Source: Acidobacteriota bacterium (GTDB lineage: Bacteria; Acidobacteriota; Vicinamibacteria; Vicinamibacterales; UBA2999). From it: a stretch of 64,000 nucleotides of DNA. This document shows positions 7,763-15,157 of the stretch, one piece after another. The stretch covers positions 62,001 through 126,000 of the forward strand of contig JAUYQQ010000004.1 of the NCBI GenBank assembly GCA_030697165.1, given 5' to 3'. Every line of letters starts with the position of its first letter. Positions within the stretch are counted from its first letter, which is position 1. The notes beneath the pieces were generated by a model. The model did not search any database and was not told the DNA's origin. It saw only the letters and a list, made by a program, of their open reading frames with translations. Position numbers and translations under genes: made by a program.

Positions 7763-9286
7763 ATGCCCTCTCCGCCACGCATCGACACTCTTGGACAACT
7801 GAAGGCCGCCATCGCCCGGGGAGAGGTGCGCCGGCGTCCCGTGCGCGACGAGGTCCGCGAGAACCTCGCCGAGCGGCTGCGCCGCAAGGAGACGCTCTTC
7901 CCCGGCATCATCGGCTACGACGAGACGGTCGTGCCCCAGCTCGTCAACGCGGTGTTGGCGAAGCACCATTTCATTCTGCTGGGCCTGCGCGGCCAGGCGA
8001 AAACCCGGATCCTGCGCGCCCTGACGACGCTGCTCGACGAGTGGCTGCCGGCGGTGCCTGGCAGCGAAATCAACGACGACCCGATCGCGCCGCTGTCGGC
8101 GTACGGCCATGCCAAGGTCAAGGCCGAGGGCGACGACATGCCCATCCGCTGGATGCACCGCGACACGCGCTACGTGGAGAAGCTGGCGACGCCCGACGTG
8201 ACCATTGCCGACATGATCGGCGACATCGATCCGATCAAGGCGGCGAAAGGCGGCCTGCAACTGGGCAGCGAGCTGTCGATGCATTTCGGACTGCTGCCGA
8301 GGGCCAACCGCGGCATTTTTGCCATCAACGAGCTACCCGACCTGGCGGGCAAGATCCAGGTGGGCCTGTTCAACATCCTGCAGGAGGGCGACGTTCAGAT
8401 CAAGGGCTACCCCATTCGCCTGCCGCTCGACCTGCTGATCGCGTTTACCGCCAATCCCGAGGACTATACGGCGCGCGGCAAGATCATCACGCCGCTCAAG
8501 GACCGCATTGGTGCCGAGATCCGCACCCACTACATGCAGAACCGCGTGGACGCGATCGAGATTACGTCGCAGGAGGCGTGGACCGAGCGCGGCGGGGCCA
8601 TCGAGGTGCCGCGGTTCGTGCGCGAGGTGGTCGAAGAGGTCGCGTTCCAGGCGCGCGGCGAGCGCAAGGTCGACAAGCGCTCGGGGGTCAGCCAGCGCCT
8701 GCCGATCAGCGTGCTCGAGACCACGGTCTCGAACGCCGAGCGGCGCGCCCTCGCCACCGGTGACACGCCGACCGTGGCCCGCGTCACCGACATCTACGCC
8801 GCGCTGCCGTCGATGACCGGCAAGTTCGAACTGGAGTACGAGGGCGAACTGAAGGGCGCCGACCAGGTGGCGCGCGACCTGGTGCGGTCGGCGGTGTCGC
8901 AGGTGTTCGACGGCTACGTCCGCGACCGCGACCTCAAGCCCGTGATCGAGTGGTTCGACCTCGGCGGTGCGCTCAGCCTCTCGGACACCACCTCTTCCGA
9001 CAACCTGGTCGCCCAGGCGAAGAAGGTGCAGGGCCTGATGGAACTGGCGCACCTCGTCGGCACGGCGCCCGATGCGCCGGTGCCGGTGCTGGCGGCCGGC
9101 ATCGACTTCGCCCTCGAAGGCATGTATTCGCAGAAGAAGATCAGCCGTAGCGACGAGCGCGGCTACTTCGCCACCGAGCCCGTCCGTCGTCCCCAGCAGC
9201 AGCAGTCGCGAACGCCCGTGCTGACCCCGGATGATCTGGACGATGACAGCCCGACGGGAAAGAAGAAGAAGAAATACTACAACTAG
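7763..9286 (+). CDS. AAA+ ATPase, magnesium chelatase subunit I-like (MoxR/BchI group)
   Basis: 507 aa. The AAA+ core has a P-loop GLRGQAKT (about residues 74-81), a Walker-B-like segment GIFAINELPDL and the sensor segment AFTANPEDYTARG, followed by arginine-containing helices and a long C-terminal helical region. Walker B has Asn where Asp is usual (INEL); I believe this is shared by this subgroup but could not check. It is followed by a VWA protein, matching the BchI/BchD and MoxR/VWA arrangement in which a hexameric ATPase and a MIDAS partner remodel or metallate a target. The TAG stop abuts the hairpin cluster at 9287. The target is not evident. Confidence 0.8.
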   Translation: MPSPPRIDTLGQLKAAIARGEVRRRPVRDEVRENLAERLRRKETLFPGIIGYDETVVPQLVNAVLAKHHFILLGLRGQAKTRILRALTTLLDEWLPAVPGSEINDDPIAPLSAYGHAKVKAEGDDMPIRWMHRDTRYVEKLATPDVTIADMIGDIDPIKAAKGGLQLGSELSMHFGLLPRANRGIFAINELPDLAGKIQVGLFNILQEGDVQIKGYPIRLPLDLLIAFTANPEDYTARGKIITPLKDRIGAEIRTHYMQNRVDAIEITSQEAWTERGGAIEVPRFVREVVEEVAFQARGERKVDKRSGVSQRLPISVLETTVSNAERRALATGDTPTVARVTDIYAALPSMTGKFELEYEGELKGADQVARDLVRSAVSQVFDGYVRDRDLKPVIEWFDLGGALSLSDTTSSDNLVAQAKKVQGLMELAHLVGTAPDAPVPVLAAGIDFALEGMYSQKKISRSDERGYFATEPVRRPQQQQSRTPVLTPDDLDDDSPTGKKKKKYYN

Positions 9287-9344
9287 GCGATGGCTGAAGC
9301 CATCGCCCTCCGACGTTCGGAGAGCGACGGCTTTAGCCGTCGCT
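9287..9344. repeat. Cluster of three short palindromes after the AAA+ gene
   Basis: Three successive hairpins sit between the AAA+ stop and the VWA start. The first is GCGATGGCTGAAGCCATCGC (9287-9306), the second CTCCGACGTTCGGAG (9309-9323), the third a 22-nt palindrome at 9323-9344 with centre GGCTTTAGCC. The outer two have the CTGAAG/CTTTAG centre shared with other palindromes in this window. The first begins directly after the TAG stop codon. Confidence 0.8.
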
Positions 9345-9351
9345 GCAGGCC

Positions 9352-10650
9352 ATGAAATACAAATATTCGAAGTACGTCCCCAATCTGCTCGACGACCTCG
9401 ACATGGACGAGCTCATGTCGAAGTTGTCGGACCTGCTGATGTCGAGCGGGTTTGGGAACCCGCGCGACACCGGCGACGATAGCGACCGCACCATGCAGGC
9501 ACTGCACGACGCGATTCTCGAGGCGCTGTTCAACGGCGGCGTGCTGCCCGAGGACACGCTCGAGAAGCTGTTCGGCGATCAAGCCGAGGGTACCCAGGAA
9601 CAGATGCGCGAACAGCTCGAGCAACTGATCCAGGAGATCATCGAGCGCATGAAAGAGTCGGGCTACATCACCACCCCGCCCGACCTGGATCCCGAGAAGG
9701 CGCGGCGGGCCCAGGGCGGCGGCCCCGGCGAGGGCGAGCCCGGCGAGGTGAAGTTCGAGGTCACCGACAAGGCGCTGGATTTTCTCGGCTATCGCGCGTT
9801 GCGCGATCTGCTCGGCTCGTCCGGCCACAGCAGCACCGGCCGCCACGACACGCGGGATCTCTCCACCGGCATCGAGACCAGCGGGGCGCCAAAGCCGTAT
9901 GAATTTGGCGATGTCATGAACATCGACGCCACGGCGACGATCCTCAACGCCGTCCAGCGCGCGTCTGAATCGACCGGCTCGGCCGGGGCTGAAGCCCCGG
10001 CCCCTCTGGCATCGGGGATCGATATCGACTACTCGGACCTGATGGTCGCGCAGGGCGAGTACCAAAGCTCCTGCGCCACGGTGCTGATGCTCGACTGCAG
10101 CCACAGCATGATCCTCTACGGCGAGGATCGCTTCACGCCGGCCAAGCGCGTGGCCATGGCGCTGTCGCATCTCATTCGCACGCAGTATCCCGGCGACACC
10201 CTGCACGCGGTGCTGTTCCACGACAGCGCCGAGGAGATCCCGCTACGCGAGCTCGGCCGCGTGCGGGTCGGGCCGTATTACACCAACACCCGCGAGGGCC
10301 TGCGCGTGGCCCGCCGCATCCTCGAGCGCCAGCGCAAGGACATGCGGCAGATCATCATGATCACCGACGGCAAGCCGTCGGCATTGACGCAGCCCGACGG
10401 CCTGATCTACAAGAACCCGTTCGGCCTCGACCCGTTCGTGATCGGCGAGACGCTGTCGGAGGTCTCGGCGTGCGCCAAGGCCGGCATCATGATCAACACC
10501 TTCATGCTGGCGCGCGACTACGACCTGGTGGCGTTTGTCCGCCGGGTCGCGCATATGTGCCGCGGCAAGGCCTACTTCACGACGCCCTACACCCTCGGCG
10601 AATACGTCCTGATGGATTACATGGACAAGAAGACGAAGACGATTCACTGA
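9352..10650 (+). CDS. VWA-domain protein, partner of the AAA+ ATPase
   Basis: 432 aa. An N-terminal helical, acidic region (about residues 1-130) is followed by a linker and a C-terminal von Willebrand A domain (about 240-420) with an intact [13 protein letters not shown], and a later MITDGKPS. This is the chelatase-D-like partner expected beside a MoxR/BchI-type ATPase. A palindrome of the dispersed family lies inside the coding region at 9981-10002 and adds a short Ala/Pro/Gly-rich linker segment ([10 protein letters not shown]) without breaking the frame. The start ATG at 9352 follows the hairpin cluster by 7 nt; no clear Shine-Dalgarno is seen. No signal peptide is present, so it is probably cytoplasmic. 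Confidence 0.82.
   Translation: MKYKYSKYVPNLLDDLDMDELMSKLSDLLMSSGFGNPRDTGDDSDRTMQALHDAILEALFNGGVLPEDTLEKLFGDQAEGTQEQMREQLEQLIQEIIERMKESGYITTPPDLDPEKARRAQGGGPGEGEPGEVKFEVTDKALDFLGYRALRDLLGSSGHSSTGRHDTRDLSTGIETSGAPKPYEFGDVMNIDATATILNAVQRASESTGSAGAEAPAPLASGIDIDYSDLMVAQGEYQSSCATVLMLDCSHSMILYGEDRFTPAKRVAMALSHLIRTQYPGDTLHAVLFHDSAEEIPLRELGRVRVGPYYTNTREGLRVARRILERQRKDMRQIIMITDGKPSALTQPDGLIYKNPFGLDPFVIGETLSEVSACAKAGIMINTFMLARDYDLVAFVRRVAHMCRGKAYFTTPYTLGEYVLMDYMDKKTKTIH
9981..10002. repeat. Palindrome inside the VWA coding sequence
   Basis: A perfect 22-nt palindrome, GGCCGGGG-CTGAAG-CCCCGGCC in outline, lies in frame within the VWA gene between the helical region and the VWA domain. Its centre matches the intergenic palindromes, so it looks like an insertion of the dispersed element that became a protein linker. 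Confidence 0.75.
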
Positions 10651-10655
10651 TTCTT

Positions 10656-10701
10656 GTCGGGAGTCGGGAGTCGGGAGTCGGGAATCGGGAGTCGGGAGTC
10701 G
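10656..10701 (+). repeat. Heptad tandem array GGGAGTC (about six units)
   Basis: Six GGG runs at 10659, 10666, 10673, 10680, 10687 and 10694 recur every 7 nt, with units GGGAGTC and one variant GGGAATC. The array fills the gap between the VWA stop and the LON gene, ending 13 nt before the LON start. Four or more GGG runs with 4-nt loops fit the standard G-quadruplex pattern on the plus strand. Confidence 0.9.
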
Positions 10702-10714
10702 AGTTCATCTACCT

Positions 10715-11353
10715 ATGTTTCCATCATCGCTGCCGATCTTTCCGTTGCCGACGGTCGTTCTGTTCCCGAACGTCTTTCTGCCCCTGCACATCTTCGAGCC
10801 GCGTTACCGCCAGATGACCGCCGACGCGCTGGCCGGCGATCGGCTGATCGGCATGGTGTTGCTACGTCCGGGCAACGACGCCGACTACGAGGGCCGGCCA
10901 CCGGTCTACGGCACTGGCTGCACCGGGCTGATCACGCACGCCGAGAAGCTGGACGATGGCCGGTTCAACCTGGTGCTGCGTGGGCTGGAGAAGTTCACGA
11001 TCCTGGGTGAGGAAGACCCGGCAGTAGGCCGGCTGTACCGCAGCGCCTTCATCACCCCGATCGACGAGACCGTCCCCAAGGCCGACCGCGACCCCCTGCG
11101 CGAGGCCCGCCGCAAGCTCGAAGGGCTGCTGGAGCCGCTGTTCGAGGGGACCATGGAGAGTCGCCTGCCGCAGAACATGCCAGACGATGACCTGATTAAC
11201 GCGCTGGCGCAGTACCTGGATTTCGATCCGATGGAGAAGCAGGCACTCCTTGAGCGCCTGGGCCCGCTCGCCCGCTGCCGGTCGATGATCGAGTTGCTGG
11301 AGATGAAGGCGCTGCTGAAGAACTCCGCCGGCGACGCCGGCTTAGTTCACTGA
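10715..11353 (+). CDS. Stand-alone LON substrate-binding-domain protein
   Basis: 212 aa. The N-terminal half matches the LON (Lon N-terminal) domain: LPIFPLPTVVLFPNVFLPLH, HIFEPRYRQM and the GTGCTGLI turn, followed by a helical bundle. It lacks the AAA+ and protease parts of Lon. Single-domain LON proteins of about 200 aa are common in bacteria; their role, perhaps as substrate adaptors, is not settled. ATG at 10715 is the first start after the G-rich tandem array and no good Shine-Dalgarno is present. It is the last ordinary gene before the cassette array. Confidence 0.85.
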   Translation: MFPSSLPIFPLPTVVLFPNVFLPLHIFEPRYRQMTADALAGDRLIGMVLLRPGNDADYEGRPPVYGTGCTGLITHAEKLDDGRFNLVLRGLEKFTILGEEDPAVGRLYRSAFITPIDETVPKADRDPLREARRKLEGLLEPLFEGTMESRLPQNMPDDDLINALAQYLDFDPMEKQALLERLGPLARCRSMIELLEMKALLKNSAGDAGLVH

Positions 11354-11402
11354 GGTGGAGGCGACCCCTTCTTGGGGTTGCCTGGGCAGCTTCACGCTCC
11401 AC

Positions 11403-11485
11403 AGCGAGTTGTCTGTAACTAACCTGCCCGTCGGGGCGCTGTTGATTCCCTCTGTCCAAACAGAAATCGGTCGCCCCGACTCCCG
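11403..11485. repeat. Left copy of 83-bp inverted repeat bracketing the cassette array
   Basis: This segment matches the reverse complement of 16020-16102 at 81 of 83 positions. It starts AGCGAGTTGTCTGTAA and ends CGCCCCGACTCCCG. Inside it GTCGGGGCG (11430-11438) pairs with CGCCCCGAC (11472-11480), so each copy can also fold on itself. The pair encloses the five cassettes and all five attC-like sites. The surrounding 11354-11581 stretch holds no credible gene. Confidence 0.95.
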
Positions 11486-11486
11486 A

Positions 11487-11525
11487 CCTTCGACATGCTC
11501 AGGTCGCCCCGAGCGGAGTCGAGGG
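11487..11525. repeat. Imperfect palindrome of the CCTTCGAC...GTCGAGG type
   Basis: CCTTCGACATGCTCAGG (11487-11503) can pair imperfectly with the following CCCCGAGCGGAGTCGAGGG. It lies directly next to the left 83-bp repeat, outside the cassettes. Similar-looking palindromes are dispersed in many bacterial genomes; whether this one is repeated elsewhere in this genome is unknown. Confidence 0.6.
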
Positions 11526-11581
11526 GCGCCGACTTGCGTTCGGGCTCCACCTGATGGCGGACGGCCTGTGCCTGTCGGGCT

Positions 11582-11651
11582 GGCTAACGCTGCCGCCTCA
11601 ACACCGGCGCGCGCCGGGATGTTCCCTCGTCGGCTGCAGCAGCTGTTAGGT
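11582..11651 (-). other. attC-like recombination site A (70 bp)
   Basis: Read on the minus strand it runs from ACCTAAC (R'' box) through GCTGCTGCAGCCGACG to GTTAGCC (R' box). The R'' box contains the TAA stop codon of the PIN-domain cassette, a common overlap in gene cassettes. The R' box departs from GTTRRRY at one position, so this end may be slightly degraded. It is the site furthest from the presumed start of the array. Confidence 0.75.
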
Positions 11652-12179
11652 TGCAGCCCCGCATCGCGCCCACAGCTCGCCCACCGAAACGCACTGTCCG
11701 CCATACTCCTTCGCGACCACAGTGAGGTGCGTGTCGTCCGTCACGAGGACGTGCCCGGCTTTTATTGACGTTTCGCCGATCAGGGCGTCTTGTACGTTAT
11801 TTGGCTTAGCCCCGTTTAGGAAATCAAGGCGTGTCTTGAGGGCGGCGTACAGGTTGTCGTTCGACGAATAGCTCGCTTGACCAAAGTTCGAGATCCCAAA
11901 CACAGCTGAAGCCGTTGGGACGAAACGCTCGCCGCCGAGCCGAGCATGGCCAAGACGAGATACGTCAAGAACAAAGGAACCGGTTGGCACTGCCTCCGTG
12001 ATCACAGCCGCGAAGATTGCGCTAAGAGCGGCGCGCCGCTCTTGATCCTTGGTTCGTTGGGGTTCGTCGAGTTGAATGTGGGTTGCGAAGACCTCAACAT
12101 GCCCAGCCAACGCCTGAACCGGCACGATGCCATCGAGAATGCGATTGAACACGTTCGTATCGAACATGACCTTGAGCAT
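11646..12179 (-). CDS. Cassette gene 1: PIN-domain protein
   Basis: 177 aa from ATG 12179 (MLKVMFDTNVFNRILDG). The PIN fold is indicated by the first acidic residue in FDTNVF, a glutamate-containing second helix (HIQLDEPQR) and the acidic pair near the C-terminus, QDALIG...LVTDD, the layout of Mg-dependent PIN ribonucleases. The frame is open to 12227, but that part lies inside attC site B, so 12179 is the likely start with a leader of about 15 nt. The TAA stop lies within the R'' box of site A. No antitoxin gene accompanies it, which is unusual for a VapC-type toxin; it may be a solitary nuclease. Confidence 0.72.
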   Translation of the reverse strand: MLKVMFDTNVFNRILDGIVPVQALAGHVEVFATHIQLDEPQRTKDQERRAALSAIFAAVITEAVPTGSFVLDVSRLGHARLGGERFVPTASAVFGISNFGQASYSSNDNLYAALKTRLDFLNGAKPNNVQDALIGETSIKAGHVLVTDDTHLTVVAKEYGGQCVSVGELWARCGAAT

Positions 12180-12194
12180 CAAGGGCGTTCTGCA

Positions 12195-12290
12195 ACTTAA
12201 CGCCTGCCGCTCAGCCGCGAGCGGCATGGCGCGGTCATGCGAAGGACTCTAAACCATCCGCCGCTCGTCGGCTGCAGCGGTTGGTTAGGC
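12195..12290 (-). other. attC-like recombination site B (96 bp)
   Basis: On the minus strand: R'' GCCTAAC, L'' region CCGCTGCAGCCGACGAGCGGC, a variable loop, the complementary CCGCTCGCGGCTGAGCGG and R' GTTAAGT. The two arms form a long imperfect palindrome. It is nearly the same sequence as site E, including the loop segment GGATGGTTTAGA. It lies just downstream of cassette gene 2. Confidence 0.88.
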
Positions 12291-12325
12291 CGTTCGTTGC
12301 GAACAGAACTGATCGCGTGAAACCG

Positions 12326-13066
12326 CTAGTCCCGAGACACGTGATGCAACACGAAATCAGTCTGATTGTCGGTGAATTCGACTCGAAACACCTCTCTCAT
12401 CTGCGTGAGACGGCCGTTTACCCAATCAACTGGAGGCATGAGGACTCCAGGCATTGGGACCATCTGGCTCTTGGGGTACTTTGAGGTGTAATCGGCGCTT
12501 AGGAGGCTCAGGACTCTGAGCCTTCGATCGTACTCAGGCGAGTTTGCGCCGCGTCCGCCCTGACCGTACCCTTCTTTGCCCGTTAGGCCCCACGATTTCA
12601 GTGCTTCGGGGGATAGCTTCTTAAGGGGACTCTCGGCGCCAGCCCCTCCGCGACCATCGGAACGGCCGCCGCCCCCGCCGTCCCCACCAATGACCATTGC
12701 ACCCTCTCCGACAGCGTCCCCTCCGCCTCCATCTCCGCCGCGCCCTCCGCCTGGGCTGCCACCCTTTCCGCCGGTGCCTCCGAGAACGATACTGTCCTTG
12801 CCCACTGCGTTTCCGCCACCGCCGAGACCGCCCCGCCCATCCGGCGGTGTCGAGTCAGAACTGGCGATCGGTAAACCATGACTGGCGTCCGACGCGGCCG
12901 CTCTTGACCTCTCGATTGTTCGGGCAGCAAACACAGACAAGCCGACAATCGCAACAACGAGCGCGGCTCGTTGAACTCGGTCGAGCTGCCAGGGATTCGT
13001 CAGCACCGCAGCTCCGAAAATTGTCGCTAGGACTGCAAGGGCGAAACGCTCAAGCCAAATACTCAT
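12326..13066 (-). CDS. Cassette gene 2: two-helix membrane protein with Gly-rich central region
   Basis: 246 aa. Two hydrophobic helices (about residues 8-24 and 33-50) are followed by a Gly-rich stretch of about 70 residues (about 76-146; for example GGTGGKGGSPGGGRGGDGGG) and a C-terminal domain with VPMPGVLMPPVDWVNGRL and FRVEFTDNQTDFV. I do not recognise the family. The start ATG at 13066 lies 26 nt after the R' box of site C and the stop is 36 nt before site B, so it occupies one complete cassette. The Gly-rich segment may form a flexible tether between membrane and C-terminal domain. Confidence 0.62.
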   Translation of the reverse strand: MSIWLERFALAVLATIFGAAVLTNPWQLDRVQRAALVVAIVGLSVFAARTIERSRAAASDASHGLPIASSDSTPPDGRGGLGGGGNAVGKDSIVLGGTGGKGGSPGGGRGGDGGGGDAVGEGAMVIGGDGGGGGRSDGRGGAGAESPLKKLSPEALKSWGLTGKEGYGQGGRGANSPEYDRRLRVLSLLSADYTSKYPKSQMVPMPGVLMPPVDWVNGRLTQMREVFRVEFTDNQTDFVLHHVSRD

Positions 13067-13091
13067 TGAACCTGATCCACTGTAGTTAAGG

Positions 13092-13178
13092 GCCTAACGA
13101 TCGCGGTTCAGCCGCGGCGGCTCACCTCGCACTGTCAGGTGGATACACGCCGCCTTCGGCTGCAACCGCTGGTTAGGC
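13092..13178 (-). other. attC-like recombination site C (87 bp)
   Basis: On the minus strand: R'' GCCTAAC, then AGCGGTTGCAGCCGAAGGCGG, a loop, and GCCGCGGCTGAACCGCG leading to R' GTTAGGC. The pattern of L'' (TTGCAGCCGA) and L' (CGGCTGAACC) closely follows classical attC sites, which fixes the orientation as gene-then-attC on the minus strand. It directly follows cassette gene 3. Confidence 0.9.
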
Positions 13179-13183
13179 CGCGC

Positions 13184-14161
13184 TTACCGCGTTGTGACCT
13201 CGAACGTGATATTCCCTCTGAAGTTGGCTTCCGCGAACTCAGGTGGAATCAGAGTTGGTGCCCCAAGCCCGCCCGCGGTATCTGCGAAGTACATGACCTT
13301 TGGCCGAACCGTGAACTCGGCTCGCTGCTCAGCAGCTCCGATCCTATAGCGGACGCTCGCCTGCACATCAGGACCGGAGAGGAAGAACTGCCAGGTTCTC
13401 GGGCGCGGCATCTCACACAGGAGCCTGAGCACGATGTTGTTCAGGATCTCACCAGGCAAGGGGAACGTCGTCGCATCATCTGAGGTTGGCGTTGCCGGCG
13501 CGAACGGCACAAGGCTGATGGCCTCATCAGACACCGGTATGCCGATCTCGCGAGGTGCATCCGGATCGGTGAGGAAATAGAGGTACTCGTCCACAACGCG
13601 TGGCCTGTATGGACGCAGTACATCGGAGTGCAGAAATACCTCGCTTATTGGGGCGCCTGGCACCAGCCAGGAGATCTCGATGTCAGTAACCGGCAACGGT
13701 CCGATGTTTTTCAACCGCATTAGAGGTCTACTATCCTCCAAGACCGCTCCGGTCGTGTCCATGGCCTTCACCTGAACCGCATAGCTGCGCTTGGGGACCC
13801 ACTCGACTCCCACGATGGTGTTCGCGGCGGGCAGAAGCAACACTTGGGTGCCCGCTGATGGCGACAACGGAACCGACTGGGCGTCGCCGCGGACTACCAG
13901 CAGCCAGACACCGACCGCCAGGAGTCCTCCCAAGACGAAGATGAATGCTAGGCTCATCGGATGACTGGCCCTTCGGTGGCGCGCGAACGGGGTGAGTCCA
14001 GGTGCGTGGGCGAACAGCCAGCCTGAGCACGCAAGCAGGAAGACGACGAGCGCCACCGCCCACACCGGGCGCCGCCACGACCCCAGCCAGTCGGGTGGAG
14101 TCAGCCACGTGGCGACAGCAAATGTCGCAGACACGAGTACTCCCCAGCTCGATCTCAACAC
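13184..14161 (-). CDS. Cassette gene 3: membrane-anchored protein of unknown function
   Basis: 325 aa. There are three hydrophobic helices in the first 90 residues (about 8-22, 32-50 and 70-90), then a long extracytoplasmic-looking, beta-rich domain (SPSAGTQVLLLPAANTIVG onward) without a recognisable motif. It starts with GTG at 14161 and its stop at 13184 is 5 nt from the R'' box of site C. Base composition is visibly lower in GC than the flanking genes. No related sequence is recognised; it could be a surface or envelope protein. Confidence 0.6.
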   Translation of the reverse strand: MLRSSWGVLVSATFAVATWLTPPDWLGSWRRPVWAVALVVFLLACSGWLFAHAPGLTPFARHRRASHPMSLAFIFVLGGLLAVGVWLLVVRGDAQSVPLSPSAGTQVLLLPAANTIVGVEWVPKRSYAVQVKAMDTTGAVLEDSRPLMRLKNIGPLPVTDIEISWLVPGAPISEVFLHSDVLRPYRPRVVDEYLYFLTDPDAPREIGIPVSDEAISLVPFAPATPTSDDATTFPLPGEILNNIVLRLLCEMPRPRTWQFFLSGPDVQASVRYRIGAAEQRAEFTVRPKVMYFADTAGGLGAPTLIPPEFAEANFRGNITFEVTTR

Positions 14162-14239
14162 AGCCGGTTCAGCTTACATGGCTTCGCGCTGTTGTGGCAG
14201 CGCCCGTTCTGCGTCGACGAGCGCACCCGGCCCAAGTCG

Positions 14240-14316
14240 GCCTGACGCCAGGCTTCAGCCGCCGCGCGCGGCCAAGTATCCCCCTGTGCGCCGTCGGCTG
14301 CAAGCCGTGGTTAGGC
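14240..14316 (-). other. attC-like recombination site D (77 bp)
   Basis: On the minus strand: R'' GCCTAAC, L'' region GGCTTGCAGCCGACGGCGC, loop, then GCGCGGCGGCTGAAGCC and R' GTCAGGC, one base off GTTRRRY. The TAA stop of cassette gene 4 lies inside the R'' box (GCC TAA C). Confidence 0.82.
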
Positions 14317-15042
14317 CGTTGCAGGAGCCGCGGAATTGGAGCGAGCGTCAACAATTCTCATCAGGAGGCTCGCCAGGGCAACCATCTCCGCCGCCTCGCT
14401 CCCGTTGGTGAGCCCGATGTGCCGGTGACTGGTCGGATTCTTGAACAGGCCCATAGCCCCGGAGAACAGGCTCAACATCGCGAGTTGTTCGGCTTCCGGC
14501 AGGGACTTGTCCGTGAGTGGTCCGACGTTCGCCTTAAACGCTTCGCCCATGAGCGCCACGCCTACCTTCACAGCGGGGAAACCGCCCGCCGCTCTTACGG
14601 CGATCTCGACTTCCTTGAACGCTTGCAAAACAGCGATGTCATACTCGCCCCGAACGAAGCTTGACCATACGCGCTCAGCAACCACAGGGTGTAACGACGC
14701 CTTGGGCAAAACATTTGAGCGCCTGAACGCTTCGAAGTCCTGTCGGCCTCTAACCCGCAGTCCTCGCCGCGAGATGAAGTAACGGTGTGACTTGGCCACT
14801 AGAAGCCCTTCGCGTTCAAGCCACGACCACGCTTCTCGAAAGGCTTCGTCAACTCGGACGTCTTTTCCGTAGTGGGCCATGACTGTGTCGCCCACGCTAG
14901 ATTCAAGAAAGTTGGTCAGATTCAGGTGGCTAGGATTGCCTGCAAGGTGTTCAAGCAGATAAGGGGCAAGTTCCTCTGCTTCAAGCTGAAGAACTGATTC
15001 AACGGTGGGAAGAGCTTTCGTAATCTGCAAGATTGTCCTCAC
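14311..15042 (-). CDS. Cassette gene 4: TIGR02391/Hypoth_Ymh family protein
   Basis: About 243 aa. The C-terminal half (about residues 110-240) has the features of the TIGR02391 (Ymh) family: a helical pair AFKEVEIAVRAAGG, then SGAMGLFKNPTSHRHIG, where the FxNPxxHR segment is diagnostic. The N-terminal half has a winged-helix feel (WSWLEREGLLV). Members are uncharacterised and often sit on mobile or defence-rich DNA. The start is uncertain: GTG at 15042 is used, while TTG at 15060 lies inside the R' box of site E. The stop overlaps the R'' box of site D. Confidence 0.7.
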   Translation of the reverse strand: MRTILQITKALPTVESVLQLEAEELAPYLLEHLAGNPSHLNLTNFLESSVGDTVMAHYGKDVRVDEAFREAWSWLEREGLLVAKSHRYFISRRGLRVRGRQDFEAFRRSNVLPKASLHPVVAERVWSSFVRGEYDIAVLQAFKEVEIAVRAAGGFPAVKVGVALMGEAFKANVGPLTDKSLPEAEQLAMLSLFSGAMGLFKNPTSHRHIGLTNGSEAAEMVALASLLMRIVDARSNSAAPATA

Positions 15043-15054
15043 TCGAGGAGATCG

Positions 15055-15150
15055 GCCCAACGCATTGCCGCTCAGACGCGAGCGGCGGGCACGGTCACGC
15101 GAAGGAGTCTAAACCATCCGCCGCTCGTCGGTTGCAGCGGCTGGTTAGGC
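15055..15150 (-). other. attC-like recombination site E (96 bp)
   Basis: On the minus strand: R'' GCCTAAC, L'' CCGCTGCAACCGACGAGCGGC, a loop with GGATGGTTTAGACTCC, CCGCTCGCGTCTGAGCGG and R' GTTGGGC. It is nearly identical to site B over most of its length. It follows cassette gene 5 by 7 nt. Confidence 0.88.
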
Positions 15151-15157
15151 ATCCCTT

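Noticed and set aside
9287-9344. Rho-independent terminator after the AAA+ gene
   Set aside because: The hairpins lack a following T run, and the same palindromes occur before starts and inside genes, so they are better described as dispersed repeats.
11342-11768. Small open frames across the left 83-bp repeat, with matching frames across the right copy
   Set aside because: They owe their similarity to the inverted repeat, overlap the palindrome and site A, lack ribosome-binding sites and are in different relative positions.
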